From CALLPQ01 sp964421675 (GTDB lineage Bacteria; Pseudomonadota; Alphaproteobacteria; Caulobacterales; Parvularculaceae): a stretch of DNA of 64,000 nt. The notes under the pieces are model-generated. The model saw only the letters and a program-made list of their open reading frames with translations, had not been told where the DNA came from and ran no database searches. The DNA lies in contig CAYQXV010000002.1 in assembly GCA_964421675.1 (NCBI GenBank), positions 74,192-138,191 of the forward strand. Reading direction: 5' to 3'. The position numbers were made by a program, and so were the translations under genes. This document shows positions 18,501 to 27,717 of this stretch, in pieces. Each line of letters begins with the position of its first letter. Position 1 is the stretch's first letter.

Positions 18501-18692
18501 ATATTTTGGTCCGGGGGCGGGCGGTTTCAATCGCAGATTTTTGTCAAATGAAGCGGGCGGTTGCGACTGCGCAAAGGCTGCATTCTGATCGCCCCATAGG
18601 GATATGCCCATGCCCATCGCGAAAATGGCCAGCGCAAGATAGAGGCGTGCAAAAACGCGCGATCCCCGTTCTGTCATCATCATCTTGCCCAT
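15577..18692 (-). CDS. soluble lytic murein transglycosylase (Slt family), interrupted by assembly gap
   Basis: A periplasmic enzyme that cleaves peptidoglycan glycan strands with 1,6-anhydro product formation. After a signal peptide (VFARLYLALAIFAMGMGI) comes a long alpha-helical superhelix, then the GH23 domain with ILGLSRQESEFNP (catalytic Glu), GARGVMQLLPSTA and FVGYNAGPHRATRWI. A long Pro/Thr/Gln-rich tail with repeated PAPSLK-type phrases follows. The 100-N run at 15999-16098 lies in this tail. Removing the Ns and one copy of the 55-bp flanking duplication joins the two parts in frame, giving 987 codons ending at 15577. The start at 18692 has GGGGGA six bases upstream; an ATG at 18743 does not. 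The position next to dapA is conserved in alphaproteobacteria. Confidence 0.85.
15999..16098. other. assembly gap (100 N) with 55-bp duplicated flanks
   Basis: The 55 bases before the gap (15944-15998) are identical to the 55 bases after it (16099-16153). The pattern is that of two contig ends overlapping by a k-mer length but scaffolded with a default 100-N spacer. There is probably no missing sequence. Confidence 0.85.
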
Positions 18693-19303
18693 TCTATTCC
18701 CCCGAACCGACAAGCGGTTATTTTTCACAGCCAGAATCTGCATAAGTTCAATTATGCACTAGGCCGGGCGCGCCTCTCAATGGCTATTGAGATTAATTTG
18801 AAGAAAATATGTAAAAATAGGGTGATGAATTGTGCTGAGCAGGCAAATGAGGGAAGCCAACGCAAAAAACACCTAAAAAGCACCCAAAAAGCCCCAGAAA
18901 AAGCTCAGTTATGCACCAAACTTGGTCACGCTTGAGGGCGATACCATTGAATAGCGCCATTAAGTGATTTACCGCCATCAACACAAATTGGGTTGATGGA
19001 TCATGATCCTTATCGGATTTTCCACTCTGGGCTTGCGATAAGCCAATTGCGGCGTTATCGACAGCTTCGTTTCCGTGTTCGTTTCNNNNNNNNNNNNNNN
19101 NNNNNNNNNNNNNNNNNNNNNNNNNNNNNNNNNNNNNNNNNNNNNNNNNNNNNNNNNNNNNNNNNNNNNNNNNNNNNNNNNNNNNTTCGTTTCCGTGTTC
19201 GTTTCGGCGTTCGTTTTAGGGAAACAGACTGATCTTGCCGATATTAGAGCCAAGAAAGCCTGCCCGATAAAGAAGGCCAGCCCGACGAAGAAAGAAAGTC
19301 GCG
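18693..19303. other. long intergenic region between slt and dapA
   Basis: About 610 bases, 100 of them N (19086-19185), with no gene I can support. An 11-bp A-rich imperfect repeat (CACCTAAAAAG / CACCCAAAAAG) lies near 18870-18891. The right part carries the 12-bp tandem repeats described separately. A minus-strand reading frame (19310 to 18978) stays open across both sides of the gap; it starts inside dapA and encodes a hydrophobic segment followed by ETNTET repeats. I regard this as unproven. Confidence 0.45.
19066..19220. repeat. 12-bp tandem repeat around assembly gap
   Basis: Imperfect 12-bp units of the type CGTTTCCGTGTT / CGTTTCGGCGTT run into the 100-N gap from both sides (20 identical bases at 19066-19085 and 19186-19205). 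Short tandem repeats commonly break assemblies, so the true copy number is unknown. Confidence 0.65.
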
Positions 19304-20182
19304 ATGACACCAGAAGGTTCCATAACCGCCCTCATTACCCCGTTCGCCAATCGCGAGGTTGATGAGGATGCATTTGCCAAGCTTGTCGAACGCCAGATTG
19401 TCGCCGGGACCCATGGCCTTGTGCCAGTGGGTACCACAGGCGAGTCGGCAACGTTAAGCCATGAAGAACATCGCCGCGTTGTCACCTTGTGCAAAGAGGT
19501 CGCAAATGGCCGCGTGCCTGTCATTGCAGGGGCGGGGTCCAATTCAACCCGCGAGGCAATCAGCCTTGCCAACTTCGCCGAAGAGCTTGGCGCAGATGCC
19601 ATTTTATCAGTAACGGGCTATTACAATAAGCCTAGCCAGCCTGGCTTGATTAATCATTTCACCGCGCTTCACGACGCAACCAGCCTGCCGATCATTGTCT
19701 ATAATGTGCCCGGTCGCACGGTCGCGAACCTGTCAGTGGACACAATTGCCACCCTGTCGCGATTGCCGCGCATTGTGGCGCTCAAAGATGCAACCGCAGA
19801 TCTTGGCCGGGTTCCGCTCCAGCGGCTTGCCAGTGATGAGGCATTCGTTCAGCTATCGGGTGAGGATATGACCGCCGTTGGTTTTAATGCCATGGGCGGG
19901 CGTGGGTGCATTTCGGTGACGTCAAATATTGCGCCTGAACTGTGCGCGCAGATGCAAAATGCCTGTCTCGCCGGAGATTATGAAACTGCAATTTCCATTC
20001 AGGACAAGCTTGCGCCCCTCCATGATGCCTTGTTTCAAGATGTGAGCCCGGCGCCCGCCAAATATGCCATGTCCCTGATGGGCCTTTGTAATGAAGATTT
20101 ACGCATGCCCCTAGCACCGGCCAGCGATAGCGCGAAAGCAGCAATCAAGTCTGCCTTAAAGGGCCTTGATCTGATCGACTAA
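19304..20182 (+). CDS. dapA: 4-hydroxy-tetrahydrodipicolinate synthase
   Basis: Cytoplasmic class I aldolase that condenses pyruvate with aspartate semialdehyde, the first committed step to diaminopimelate and lysine. The 292-residue length is normal. GTTGESATLS (Thr pair of the proton relay), YNVPGRT with Tyr133 and VALKDAT with the Schiff-base Lys161 match the E. coli enzyme position for position. The stop codon overlaps the smpB start (TAATG), a conserved alphaproteobacterial arrangement. Confidence 0.96.
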   Translation: MTPEGSITALITPFANREVDEDAFAKLVERQIVAGTHGLVPVGTTGESATLSHEEHRRVVTLCKEVANGRVPVIAGAGSNSTREAISLANFAEELGADAILSVTGYYNKPSQPGLINHFTALHDATSLPIIVYNVPGRTVANLSVDTIATLSRLPRIVALKDATADLGRVPLQRLASDEAFVQLSGEDMTAVGFNAMGGRGCISVTSNIAPELCAQMQNACLAGDYETAISIQDKLAPLHDALFQDVSPAPAKYAMSLMGLCNEDLRMPLAPASDSAKAAIKSALKGLDLID

Positions 20183-20658
20183 TGGCAAAAGCGGATGTGA
20201 ACCCAAATAAGCGCGTCATTGCGGACAATAGGAAAGCGCGCCATGACTATGCCATAGAGGATGTGATTGAAGCCGGGATCATGTTGACGGGCACTGAGGT
20301 GAAATCCTTGCGCGAGGGCAAAGCGACAATCGCTGAGAGCTATGCGGCCCCTGAGGCCGATGGAATCTGGCTCATCAATGCCAATATCCCGGAATATTCG
20401 CGCGGCAATCGTCAAAACCATCCGCCCAAAAGGCCGCGTAAACTGTTAATGCATAAGCGCGAGATTGTCCGCCTCGTGCAGGCCGTTGAGCGCAAGGGCT
20501 ATACTTTAATCCCGCTCAAATTGTTCTTTAATGAGCGCGGCATTGCTAAGCTTGATCTTGGCCTTGGACGGGGCAAAAAAGCGCCCGACAAGCGTGAAAC
20601 CGAGAAGAGTCGCGACTGGAACCGGCAAAAGCAGCGTCTATTGCGCGATAAAGGCTAG
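20182..20658 (+). CDS. smpB: SsrA-binding protein
   Basis: A 158-residue RNA-binding protein that brings tmRNA to stalled ribosomes in trans-translation. IADNRKARHDYAIEDVIEAG and MLTGTEVKSLREGKA open the beta-barrel, and the basic C-terminal tail ends KSRDWNRQKQRLLRDKG as in SmpB. Translation is coupled to dapA by a one-base overlap. Confidence 0.96.
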   Translation: MAKADVNPNKRVIADNRKARHDYAIEDVIEAGIMLTGTEVKSLREGKATIAESYAAPEADGIWLINANIPEYSRGNRQNHPPKRPRKLLMHKREIVRLVQAVERKGYTLIPLKLFFNERGIAKLDLGLGRGKKAPDKRETEKSRDWNRQKQRLLRDKG

Positions 20659-20722
20659 GCACGCCGCCATCTGGCTTGAGAATAAGACATAAGATAAAGG
20701 CATCTTGCACGAAGGAATTTCC

Positions 20723-21199
20723 ATGAAACCGGGAAAAGAAGATCACCCTGCCACCATCGTCCATCCGCCGACTATCATGATGATTGCCCTGGTTTTGGGA
20801 TTTGCGGCCCGCGCTGCGTGGGGCGGCTTTATGGATATTGTCCCGCCGCTAGCCGTCGAGTTTCTTGGCATTACCTTTATCATTGCCGCCATTGTCATCA
20901 TGCAGCTCAGTATCGCGACCTTTGCCGAAGGGGGCGAAACCTTGCGCCCGCCCACGCCCTCGCGCCAATTATTCACCAAGGGCGTTTATGCCTATACCCG
21001 CAACCCAATCTATGTGGCGATGATGCTGGTCGGGGCAGGGCTTGCCTTCGCCACCCAGAATGTCTGGATGCTCGCCACGACCGCTCTTGCAGGGGTGATC
21101 ATCAATTATGCGGTCATCTTACCCGAAGAGCGCTATTTGGAAGATCGGTTCGGCCCGGAATATGAAGAGTATAAAGCCAGGGTGCGGCGCTGGATGTGA
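20723..21199 (+). CDS. isoprenylcysteine methyltransferase-like (PEMT/ICMT) membrane protein
   Basis: A 158-residue membrane protein with four or five helices. GVYAYTRNPIYVAMMLVGAG and LPEERYLEDRFGPEYEEYKA are the signature of the PEMT/ICMT methyltransferase superfamily, which methylates lipids or thiols with S-adenosylmethionine. The actual substrate in bacteria of this type is not known. GAAGGA six bases before the ATG at 20723 decides the start. It lies 64 bases after smpB. Confidence 0.8.
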   Translation: MKPGKEDHPATIVHPPTIMMIALVLGFAARAAWGGFMDIVPPLAVEFLGITFIIAAIVIMQLSIATFAEGGETLRPPTPSRQLFTKGVYAYTRNPIYVAMMLVGAGLAFATQNVWMLATTALAGVIINYAVILPEERYLEDRFGPEYEEYKARVRRWM

Positions 21200-21341
21200 G
21201 GGGGCTCGTATGCGGGCATATTGCAGAAAACCTCGCCAATTTCCTCAAAAGTGGCTTGTTTTTCCCCTCAGCCCGGACTAAGACCGCCAATCAACCTTAA
21301 AGTTCAGGCAAGATCTATCGCGCCTCAAAAGGAATAAATCT

Positions 21342-21707
21342 ATGGCTCGCGTTACCGTTGAAGATTGCGTTGATAAAGTCCCTAACCGGTTTGAACTCGT
21401 TCTTCTGGCCGCCCATCGCGGACGCATCTTGTCATCTGGCGCAGAATTGCTGGTCGATCGCGACAATGACAAAAACCCTGTGGTTGCACTGCGCGAGATT
21501 GCCGACGCTAAATTGACGCCAGAGCAGTTGGAAACGGACCTCATTTCATCGCTTCAAAAACACAATAATACCGATGAAGTCGATGAGTTTGAGACAGAGG
21601 CCGAAACTGCTGATCAGCCAGATTTTGATAATCTCAATGAAGATGATTTCCTCAGATCATTGCAGCATGCTGGCATGACCACACAGCAGAGCCTGCCAAA
21701 GAGCTAA
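21342..21707 (+). CDS. rpoZ: RNA polymerase omega subunit
   Basis: A small subunit that helps fold and assemble beta-prime. The N-terminal 70 residues contain MARVTVEDCVDKVPNRFELV and AAHRGRILSSGAE, followed by KNPVVALREIAD, the standard omega core. The C-terminal tail (about 50 residues) is acidic and rich in Asp, Glu and Asn. The total of 121 residues fits alphaproteobacterial omega. AAAGGA precedes the ATG. rsh follows, as in many relatives, and omega can influence the ppGpp response. Confidence 0.94.
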   Translation: MARVTVEDCVDKVPNRFELVLLAAHRGRILSSGAELLVDRDNDKNPVVALREIADAKLTPEQLETDLISSLQKHNNTDEVDEFETEAETADQPDFDNLNEDDFLRSLQHAGMTTQQSLPKS

Positions 21708-21874
21708 GTCCGGCTTAATGGGCGGGTTTTGCGCGTTTCGAATTAAAAATTCTGCCCGCCATTTTTTCCCTCACCTCGCCCGTCCGCTCGCCATTAAACC
21801 CATTGGCGTAGATGGACAATTGACGTAAGCTTCAGATCCACTGACTCTGAACTTATTTCTTTAAAGTATCCAGC

Positions 21875-24394
21875 ATGGTCCCGCCGGTTCATCCATCGAC
21901 AAAGTCTGCCAAACCTTCTTCAGGGTCACATGATGATGCGCGCAAAATCGATATCTCGGCGAAATCTCGCTCATCGCACGCGGCGCCAGCATCTGCGGCG
22001 CACGGCGGCGCGGCGCAAGCTGATGTTGCTGGACAGGCGGCGTCATCGAAAACGCCAAGCCCTGCGCGAAATGATGAAGCGGCGAAAACCCAAACGCAAA
22101 CGATAAACAAACCATCCGCCGCTGCGTCCCAAAGCCCGGTATCTGGCAAAGCAAAAATGCCGGTGGGCTTTATTCGACAATATGAACTGACCGACCGAGT
22201 GCGCGCCTATGCGCCGGGCTTTGATGAAGACGGGTTAAACCGGGCCTATGTCTTTGCGATGCAAGCGCACGGCGAACAAACCCGCAAGTCCGGGGATCCA
22301 TATTTCACCCACCCCCTCGCGGTCGCGGCGATCCTGACAGAATTAAAAGCCGATCCCGCAACTGTCATCACCGCATTGCTGCATGATACGGTCGAAGACA
22401 CCGATACAAGTCTTGAAGATATTGAGCGCATGTTCGGTACCGAGATTTGTCAGCTTGTTGACGGCGTCACTAAACTTTCGCGCATTGAGCTTAAATCAGA
22501 AGAAAACAAACAGGCGGAAAATTTTCGCAAGCTTGTTGTGGCCATGGCAAAAGATGTTCGCGTATTGCTGGTTAAATTAGCAGACCGCTTGCACAATATG
22601 CGCACGCTTGCCTTTTTCGACAATCCAGAAAAGAAAGCGCGTATCGCCCGTGAGACGCTGGAAATTTATGCGCCCTTGGCGGGCCGGATAGGTATTCAAC
22701 GTTTTCGCGATGAGCTGGAAGATTTATCGTTTAAAGAGCTGAATACGCAAGCTTACGAGTCGATACGCGACCGGCTGCAGGACTTGCAATCGTCAACCGT
22801 GCGCGGTGTCGTTGATCTTGCGCAAACACTTCGCGAACGTCTTGCACTAGCCGGCGTCAATGCCGAGGTGATGAGCCGGGAAAAACGTCCCTATTCTATT
22901 TGGCGCAAGATGCAGGCGAAAAATCTATCGTTTGAGGAATTGGCCGATATTTATGCGTTCCGCGTGATCGTTGAAAATATTGAGGATTGTTATAAAGCGC
23001 TTGGCGTTGTGCACACGCGCTGGCGCATGATTGGCGAGGAGTTTGATGATTATATCTCCTTGCCCAAACCAAATAATTATCAATCAATCCATACCGCAGT
23101 GATTGGTCCGCCTACGGCGGATGGCAGCAGGCAGCGCATTGAGATTCAAATCAGAACCCATGAAATGCACGACCATGCTGAGCGCGGGGCGGCGGCCCAT
23201 TGGTTGTACAAAGACCCATCGGTAGACAATGTTCCGGTATCCAAAAATATGCCCGCGCAAACCCGGCTGATCGTACCCGATGATTATGATCCGTTAAACA
23301 CGCCGCGCAGTCTGGAGGCGATGTTTGGACAAAGTGAAGATCCAAATGAAGCACTCGAATATGCAAAGTTTGAATTGTTCGAAGATCAGGTGTTCTGTTT
23401 CACGCCAAAAGGCACAGTAATTTCTTTGCCGATTGGCTCAAGCGCGCTCGATTTTGCCTATGCGGTGCACACCGATGTTGGCGATAGCTGCATTGGGGCG
23501 GAGGTGAATAATCGTTCTCGCCCGCTTCGCACCGCCTTGAAAAATGGCGATGTCGTTAAAATTCTTCGTTCAGACAATGCGCGCCCGGTCGCCAATTGGG
23601 AATCTATTGCGACGACGGGCAAGGCGAGGGCAGCGATACGGCGGCGGTTAAAAGAGTTGGAACGCAAAGAGCAAATTAAACTTGGCCAGCAAATGGCCGA
23701 GAGTGCCTTTTCGGGAGCCAAGCTGGATTTCTCGCTCAAGGCGGTGCGCAGTGCTTTGTCGCGGATTAAAGTAAAATCACCCAATGAAGTGTTGGCGCGC
23801 ATTGGGCGCGGCGATCTATCGGTCAATGCGCTTGTTGAGGCGATTTATCCGGGCACCCCGGCCATTACTGAACGCGAAGTGCGCGCGGCGAGCGCAGGCC
23901 ATATTGTTGATGCGCGTCATGTGGTTGCCGGTCTGACGCCCGGATATGAAGCGGCATTGGCGCCGTGTTGTTTCCCAATTCCCGGTGAGCGTATTGTTGG
24001 AATAAAATCTGGTCACGATAAAATACGTGTGCATACGATCTATTGTAATAGGCTCGCCCAGGATGACCCCTCGCAAGATTTATGGGTAGATGTAAAGTGG
24101 CGCAATAATCGCGGTGCGTTTCGCGCAGCCTCGTGCATTTCCATGACCGTTAGCAACGATGTTGGCGGGTTAAGTGTCGTTGCCTCTATATTGGCGCGAT
24201 ATAGTGTTTCCATCACAAATATTCGGTTCACGCGCCGCACACCGGATTTTTTCGATTTGATCATCGATGTTGGGGTGAAGGATGTCAGAATGTTGATGGA
24301 CGTGCTTACAGCTTTGCGCGCTTCGGAAACCGTGATATCGGCGGTGCGCCACGAAGGCCAGGAAGAGGATGACGATCATGATGACACAAGATGA
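21875..24394 (+). CDS. rsh: bifunctional (p)ppGpp synthetase/hydrolase (Rsh)
   Basis: The long RelA/SpoT homologue that makes and degrades (p)ppGpp in the stringent response. Domains in order: HD hydrolase (ALLHDTVEDT, His170-Asp171; LADRLHNMRTL), synthetase (around PKPNNYQSIHTAV and EIQIRTHEMHDHAERG), TGS (VFCFTPKGTVISLPIGSSAL), a CC/zinc-finger region (APCCFPIPGERIVGI) and a C-terminal ACT domain (DVGGLSVVASILARYSVSI). Both catalytic sites look intact. The first 90 residues are an Ala/Ser/Lys/Pro-rich extension without a clear ribosome site; relatives begin near the MPVGFIRQYEL segment (22158), so the true start may be there. The 3' end overlaps pyrE. Confidence 0.95.
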   Translation: MVPPVHPSTKSAKPSSGSHDDARKIDISAKSRSSHAAPASAAHGGAAQADVAGQAASSKTPSPARNDEAAKTQTQTINKPSAAASQSPVSGKAKMPVGFIRQYELTDRVRAYAPGFDEDGLNRAYVFAMQAHGEQTRKSGDPYFTHPLAVAAILTELKADPATVITALLHDTVEDTDTSLEDIERMFGTEICQLVDGVTKLSRIELKSEENKQAENFRKLVVAMAKDVRVLLVKLADRLHNMRTLAFFDNPEKKARIARETLEIYAPLAGRIGIQRFRDELEDLSFKELNTQAYESIRDRLQDLQSSTVRGVVDLAQTLRERLALAGVNAEVMSREKRPYSIWRKMQAKNLSFEELADIYAFRVIVENIEDCYKALGVVHTRWRMIGEEFDDYISLPKPNNYQSIHTAVIGPPTADGSRQRIEIQIRTHEMHDHAERGAAAHWLYKDPSVDNVPVSKNMPAQTRLIVPDDYDPLNTPRSLEAMFGQSEDPNEALEYAKFELFEDQVFCFTPKGTVISLPIGSSALDFAYAVHTDVGDSCIGAEVNNRSRPLRTALKNGDVVKILRSDNARPVANWESIATTGKARAAIRRRLKELERKEQIKLGQQMAESAFSGAKLDFSLKAVRSALSRIKVKSPNEVLARIGRGDLSVNALVEAIYPGTPAITEREVRAASAGHIVDARHVVAGLTPGYEAALAPCCFPIPGERIVGIKSGHDKIRVHTIYCNRLAQDDPSQDLWVDVKWRNNRGAFRAASCISMTVSNDVGGLSVVASILARYSVSITNIRFTRRTPDFFDLIIDVGVKDVRMLMDVLTALRASETVISAVRHEGQEEDDDHDDTR

Positions 24395-24968
24395 AGTGTT
24401 GGCAGAATTTGAAGAGGCCGGCGCTTTACTGAAGGGACATTTTATTCTGACGTCAGGCTTGCATTCGGATTCTTATCTGAACAAATCGATTGTATCGCAA
24501 TATCCGGACCGAACAGAGCGTTTGTGCAAAGCGCTCGCAGAAAAAGCCGTAACCCATTTTGGCAACCGAATTGATTATGTCATCGCACCGGCGATGGGCG
24601 GCATTATTTATGGCTATGAAACAGCGCGCCATCTCAAAAAACCGTTCATGTATACTGAACGGGTTGAGGGTAAATTTTGTTTGCGGCGCGGGTTTGGTTT
24701 TAAACCAGGCGCGAGAATTTTGATTATTGAAGATATTGTGTCCACCGGGCTTTCCGCGCGCGAATGTATTGAAACGGTTCGCGGCCTCGACGGTGATGTT
24801 GTAGGCCTTGCGTGCCTTATTGATCGCTCTGGCGGCAAGGCCGATGTGGGCGCGCCGCTCACAGCGCTGGCAACATTGAATGTGGCAGCTTGGGCCCCCG
24901 AAAATCTTCCCGATCATCTTGCGAATATTCCGCCCGTAAAGCCGGGCAGCCGGGGCATTAGTCAGTAG
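24378..24968 (+). CDS. pyrE: orotate phosphoribosyltransferase
   Basis: Converts orotate and PRPP to orotidine monophosphate in pyrimidine synthesis. The PRPP-binding loop ILIIEDIVSTGLSARECIE, VIAPAMGGIIYGYE and the flexible loop YTERVEGKFCLRRGF are all present. The ATG at 24378 is chosen because AGGAAGAGG ends nine bases upstream; an ATG at 24369 abuts that site. The gene overlaps the end of rsh by 17 bases and is followed six bases later by pdxJ. Confidence 0.93.
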   Translation: MMTQDEVLAEFEEAGALLKGHFILTSGLHSDSYLNKSIVSQYPDRTERLCKALAEKAVTHFGNRIDYVIAPAMGGIIYGYETARHLKKPFMYTERVEGKFCLRRGFGFKPGARILIIEDIVSTGLSARECIETVRGLDGDVVGLACLIDRSGGKADVGAPLTALATLNVAAWAPENLPDHLANIPPVKPGSRGISQ

Positions 24969-24974
24969 GATATT

Positions 24975-25736
24975 ATGGGTACTGATAATCAACTTCGACT
25001 TGGCGTGAATATCGACCATGTTGCAACGGTGCGAAATGCCCGGGGCGGGGACCATCCCGATCCGGTTCGCGCAGCCCACCTTGCGGCTGATGCGGGGGCT
25101 GACGGTATTACCGCGCATCTGCGCGAAGATCGCCGCCATATTCGCGATGATGATATGCGCCGGTTAAAAGAAGAGCTTACCATTCCGCTCAATTTTGAAA
25201 TGGCCGCAACCGCGGAAATGTTAAAACTGGTAACCGAGATTGGGCCGCACGCCTGTTGCCTCGTGCCGGAAAATCGCAATGAGCGCACCACCGAAGGCGG
25301 CCTTGATGTGCATGGTCAGCATAATTTTCTGGTGCCTTTCGTGAATGAGTTGATTGATGCAGGCGCGCGAGTTTCTCTTTTTGTTGATCCAGACCTTCGA
25401 CAGGTTGAGGCGGCAAAATCATGCGGGGCGCCAGTTATCGAAATTCATACCGGGGCCTATTATGAGGCTTGTTTGGCGACCACTCCGGCGCGCATTCAAA
25501 AAGAATTTGATGCCATCAAGGAGGCGGCAGAATTTGCCCATTCTATCGGATTAGAAGTCCATGCGGGCCATGGCCTTACCTTCCATAATGTACAACCAAT
25601 TGCGGCGATTAAAGAACTTCGTGAGCTGAATATTGGGCATTTTCTTGTTGGCGAGGCAATCTTTATGAGCCTTGGCGAGGTGATAAAACACATGAAGCAA
25701 TTAATGTCAGATGCCCGAACGGGAGCATTATATTAA
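24975..25736 (+). CDS. pdxJ: pyridoxine 5'-phosphate synthase
   Basis: The final ring-closing enzyme of the DXP-dependent vitamin B6 pathway. A TIM-barrel protein of 253 residues with LGVNIDHVATVRNARGG at the N-terminus, GADGITAHLREDRRHI, GLDVHGQHN and GLEVHAGHGLTFHNV, all hallmarks of PdxJ. Six bases separate it from pyrE, and acpS follows as in many proteobacteria. Confidence 0.95.
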   Translation: MGTDNQLRLGVNIDHVATVRNARGGDHPDPVRAAHLAADAGADGITAHLREDRRHIRDDDMRRLKEELTIPLNFEMAATAEMLKLVTEIGPHACCLVPENRNERTTEGGLDVHGQHNFLVPFVNELIDAGARVSLFVDPDLRQVEAAKSCGAPVIEIHTGAYYEACLATTPARIQKEFDAIKEAAEFAHSIGLEVHAGHGLTFHNVQPIAAIKELRELNIGHFLVGEAIFMSLGEVIKHMKQLMSDARTGALY

Positions 25737-25779
25737 TGGCTTGCCCCCTGTTGCGCCCTGATATTGAGGATAGAACCCA

Positions 25780-26199
25780 ATGATCATTGGTATTGGCAAT
25801 GATATTATCGATATCCGCAGGATTGAAAAAACCCTGGAGCGTCACGGCGACCGGTTTGTCCAGCGTCTTTATACCCCTATTGAGCAAGCGAAATCCGATA
25901 AGAGGTTTTTGCGCGCGGCTTCCTATGCGAAAAGATTTGCGGCAAAAGAAGCCTGCTCGAAAGCATTGGGCACCGGCATAAACCGCGGTGTTTACTGGCG
26001 TGATATGGGCGTGGTGAATTTACCCGGCGGCAAACCAACAATGGCGCTCACCGGCGGGGCAGCCACCCGCCTTGCAGCGCTGACACCAGCCGATCATGAG
26101 GCCCATATTCATCTGACCATCACCGATGATTTTCCAAGCGCGCAAGCCATCGTGATTATTGAAGCGCTTCCTACGGGGAGCGCCAATCATCATGTCTGA
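25780..26199 (+). CDS. acpS: holo-[acyl-carrier-protein] synthase
   Basis: Transfers 4'-phosphopantetheine from CoA to acyl carrier protein. The 139-residue length is typical. IIGIGNDIIDIRRIEKTLER carries the Mg-binding Asp, and KRFAAKEACSKALGTGI the second acidic site. The 3' end overlaps lepB by eight bases. Confidence 0.94.
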   Translation: MIIGIGNDIIDIRRIEKTLERHGDRFVQRLYTPIEQAKSDKRFLRAASYAKRFAAKEACSKALGTGINRGVYWRDMGVVNLPGGKPTMALTGGAATRLAALTPADHEAHIHLTITDDFPSAQAIVIIEALPTGSANHHV

Positions 26200-27007
26200 T
26201 ACGCCAAACAGCGAGCCCGCTGCGCAAGAGGATGTACAATCCGACGGTGAGAATAGGGGCAATCAAGACCAGTTCCATAGCTATAGCGAACTGGCACAAT
26301 TCATGGCTGTCGCTGTTGGAATTGCGCTGATTGTGCGTATGCTGATTTTTCAGCCCTTTAATATTCCCTCTGGCTCAATGCGCCCAACCTTATTGGTTGG
26401 GGATTTTATCTATGTTTCAAAAACAGAATATGGATATTCGCGCGCATCGTTAATCTGGCCGCTCAGCAGGCTGCCGGTACATGGACGAATATTGGCAGGC
26501 GCGCCGGAACGCGGCGATGTGGTCGTATTTAAAAATAAAAAAGACAATAATCGAGATTACATCAAACGATTGATCGGGATGCCCGGTGATGAAATTTCCA
26601 TTCGCGGCGGCACTATCATGATTAATGATGTGGCTGTGCAGCGTGATTATTTAGGTATGGTCGAGGCCAATTGCGATGACAGTCAATTGCGCGCGGTACC
26701 GGTTTACCGTGAAACATTGCCCAATGGGGTGAGCTATAGCGTTCAGGAATGTTACGGAGATGAAGGATTATACGATTGGCGCGGACCTTATCGCGTTCCG
26801 ACGGGGCATTATTTCATGATGGGCGATAATCGCGATCAATCCGAAGATAGCCGCGTTGAAGCCCGTGTTGGCACGGTGCCCTTTGGTGATTTTGTCGGTG
26901 AGGCACAGCGCGTGGTCATCTCCGTCGATGGGAACCGCGCTAAATTTTGGCAATTTTGGAAATGGCCTTCCGCCATTCGATCCTCGCGAACGTTGAGAGC
27001 GTTATAG
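26192..27007 (+). CDS. lepB: signal peptidase I
   Basis: An inner-membrane serine protease that removes Sec and Tat signal peptides. After one membrane helix (about residues 38-56), FNIPSGSMRPTLLVGDFIYV carries the catalytic Ser and RGDVVVFKNKKDNNRDYIKR the catalytic Lys. YFMMGDNRDQSEDSR is box E. The start at 26192, inside the end of acpS, follows GGGGAG; an earlier in-frame ATG (26159) lies deeper in acpS. The lepB-rnc-era order is conserved. Confidence 0.94.
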   Translation: MSDTPNSEPAAQEDVQSDGENRGNQDQFHSYSELAQFMAVAVGIALIVRMLIFQPFNIPSGSMRPTLLVGDFIYVSKTEYGYSRASLIWPLSRLPVHGRILAGAPERGDVVVFKNKKDNNRDYIKRLIGMPGDEISIRGGTIMINDVAVQRDYLGMVEANCDDSQLRAVPVYRETLPNGVSYSVQECYGDEGLYDWRGPYRVPTGHYFMMGDNRDQSEDSRVEARVGTVPFGDFVGEAQRVVISVDGNRAKFWQFWKWPSAIRSSRTLRAL

Positions 27008-27009
27008 CA

Positions 27010-27717
27010 ATGGAAAAAACACCGCAAATTTCCGCTTTGGAAGAGCGCATTGGCCATGAGTTTTCAGATTTCTCGCTTCTGGAACGCGCCTTAACTCATT
27101 CCAGCCTATCTGGAAAAGGCAATATTGTGCGCGACCTTGAGCGGTTGGAATTTCTTGGCGACCGGGTGCTGGGATTGTTGGTTGCAGAGGAATTGTGGCG
27201 TCGCTTTCCGTCCATGGAAGAGGGGGAGTTGGCCCCGCGATTAAATGCGATGGTGCGAAAAGAAACCTGTGCCAAGGGCGCGATTGCGTTGGGGTTGGAT
27301 CAGCTGGTCAGAATGTCTGCGTTTGAAGAAGAGGCAGGCGGGCGCACCAAAAAGGCCATTCTCGGCGATGTCTGTGAGGCATTTTTGGGGGCATTGTTTG
27401 TTGATGGCGGTCTTGAGGCGGCAAAACGGGCCTTTGTGCTGTTTTGGATTCCAAATTTTGACGAATTGGCGCGCGCGCACCGCGACCCAAAAACGGTGCT
27501 TCAGGAATGGAGCCAGGATAAAAAATTGGGCGTACCCGCCTATAAGGAGCTGGCACGCACCGGACCTGCTCACAAGCCAGAATTTGAAATTCAAGTGACC
27601 ATATCGACCTATCAACCAATTGCCGCTAAAGGGTCATCCAAACGCGATGCACAAACGCAAGCAGCTCGGCTGTTTCTCATTCGCGAAAACCTATGGAATG
27701 ACAATGACAGTGAGTAA
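27010..27717 (+). CDS. rnc: ribonuclease III
   Basis: A double-strand-specific endoribonuclease for rRNA and mRNA processing. The signature LERLEFLGDRVLGLLVAEEL and the downstream GDVCEAFLGALFVDGG supply the acidic metal ligands. A C-terminal dsRNA-binding domain (about residues 155-230) ends in KGSSKRDAQTQAARLFL. It begins three bases after lepB and overlaps the start of era. Confidence 0.94.
   Translation: MEKTPQISALEERIGHEFSDFSLLERALTHSSLSGKGNIVRDLERLEFLGDRVLGLLVAEELWRRFPSMEEGELAPRLNAMVRKETCAKGAIALGLDQLVRMSAFEEEAGGRTKKAILGDVCEAFLGALFVDGGLEAAKRAFVLFWIPNFDELARAHRDPKTVLQEWSQDKKLGVPAYKELARTGPAHKPEFEIQVTISTYQPIAAKGSSKRDAQTQAARLFLIRENLWNDNDSE

Noticed and set aside
18793..18984. Minus-strand 63-codon frame with a Phe/Leu/Gly-rich stretch upstream of slt
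   Set aside because: The hydrophobic run arises from an A-rich 11-bp repeat; there is no ribosome site and no recognisable family.
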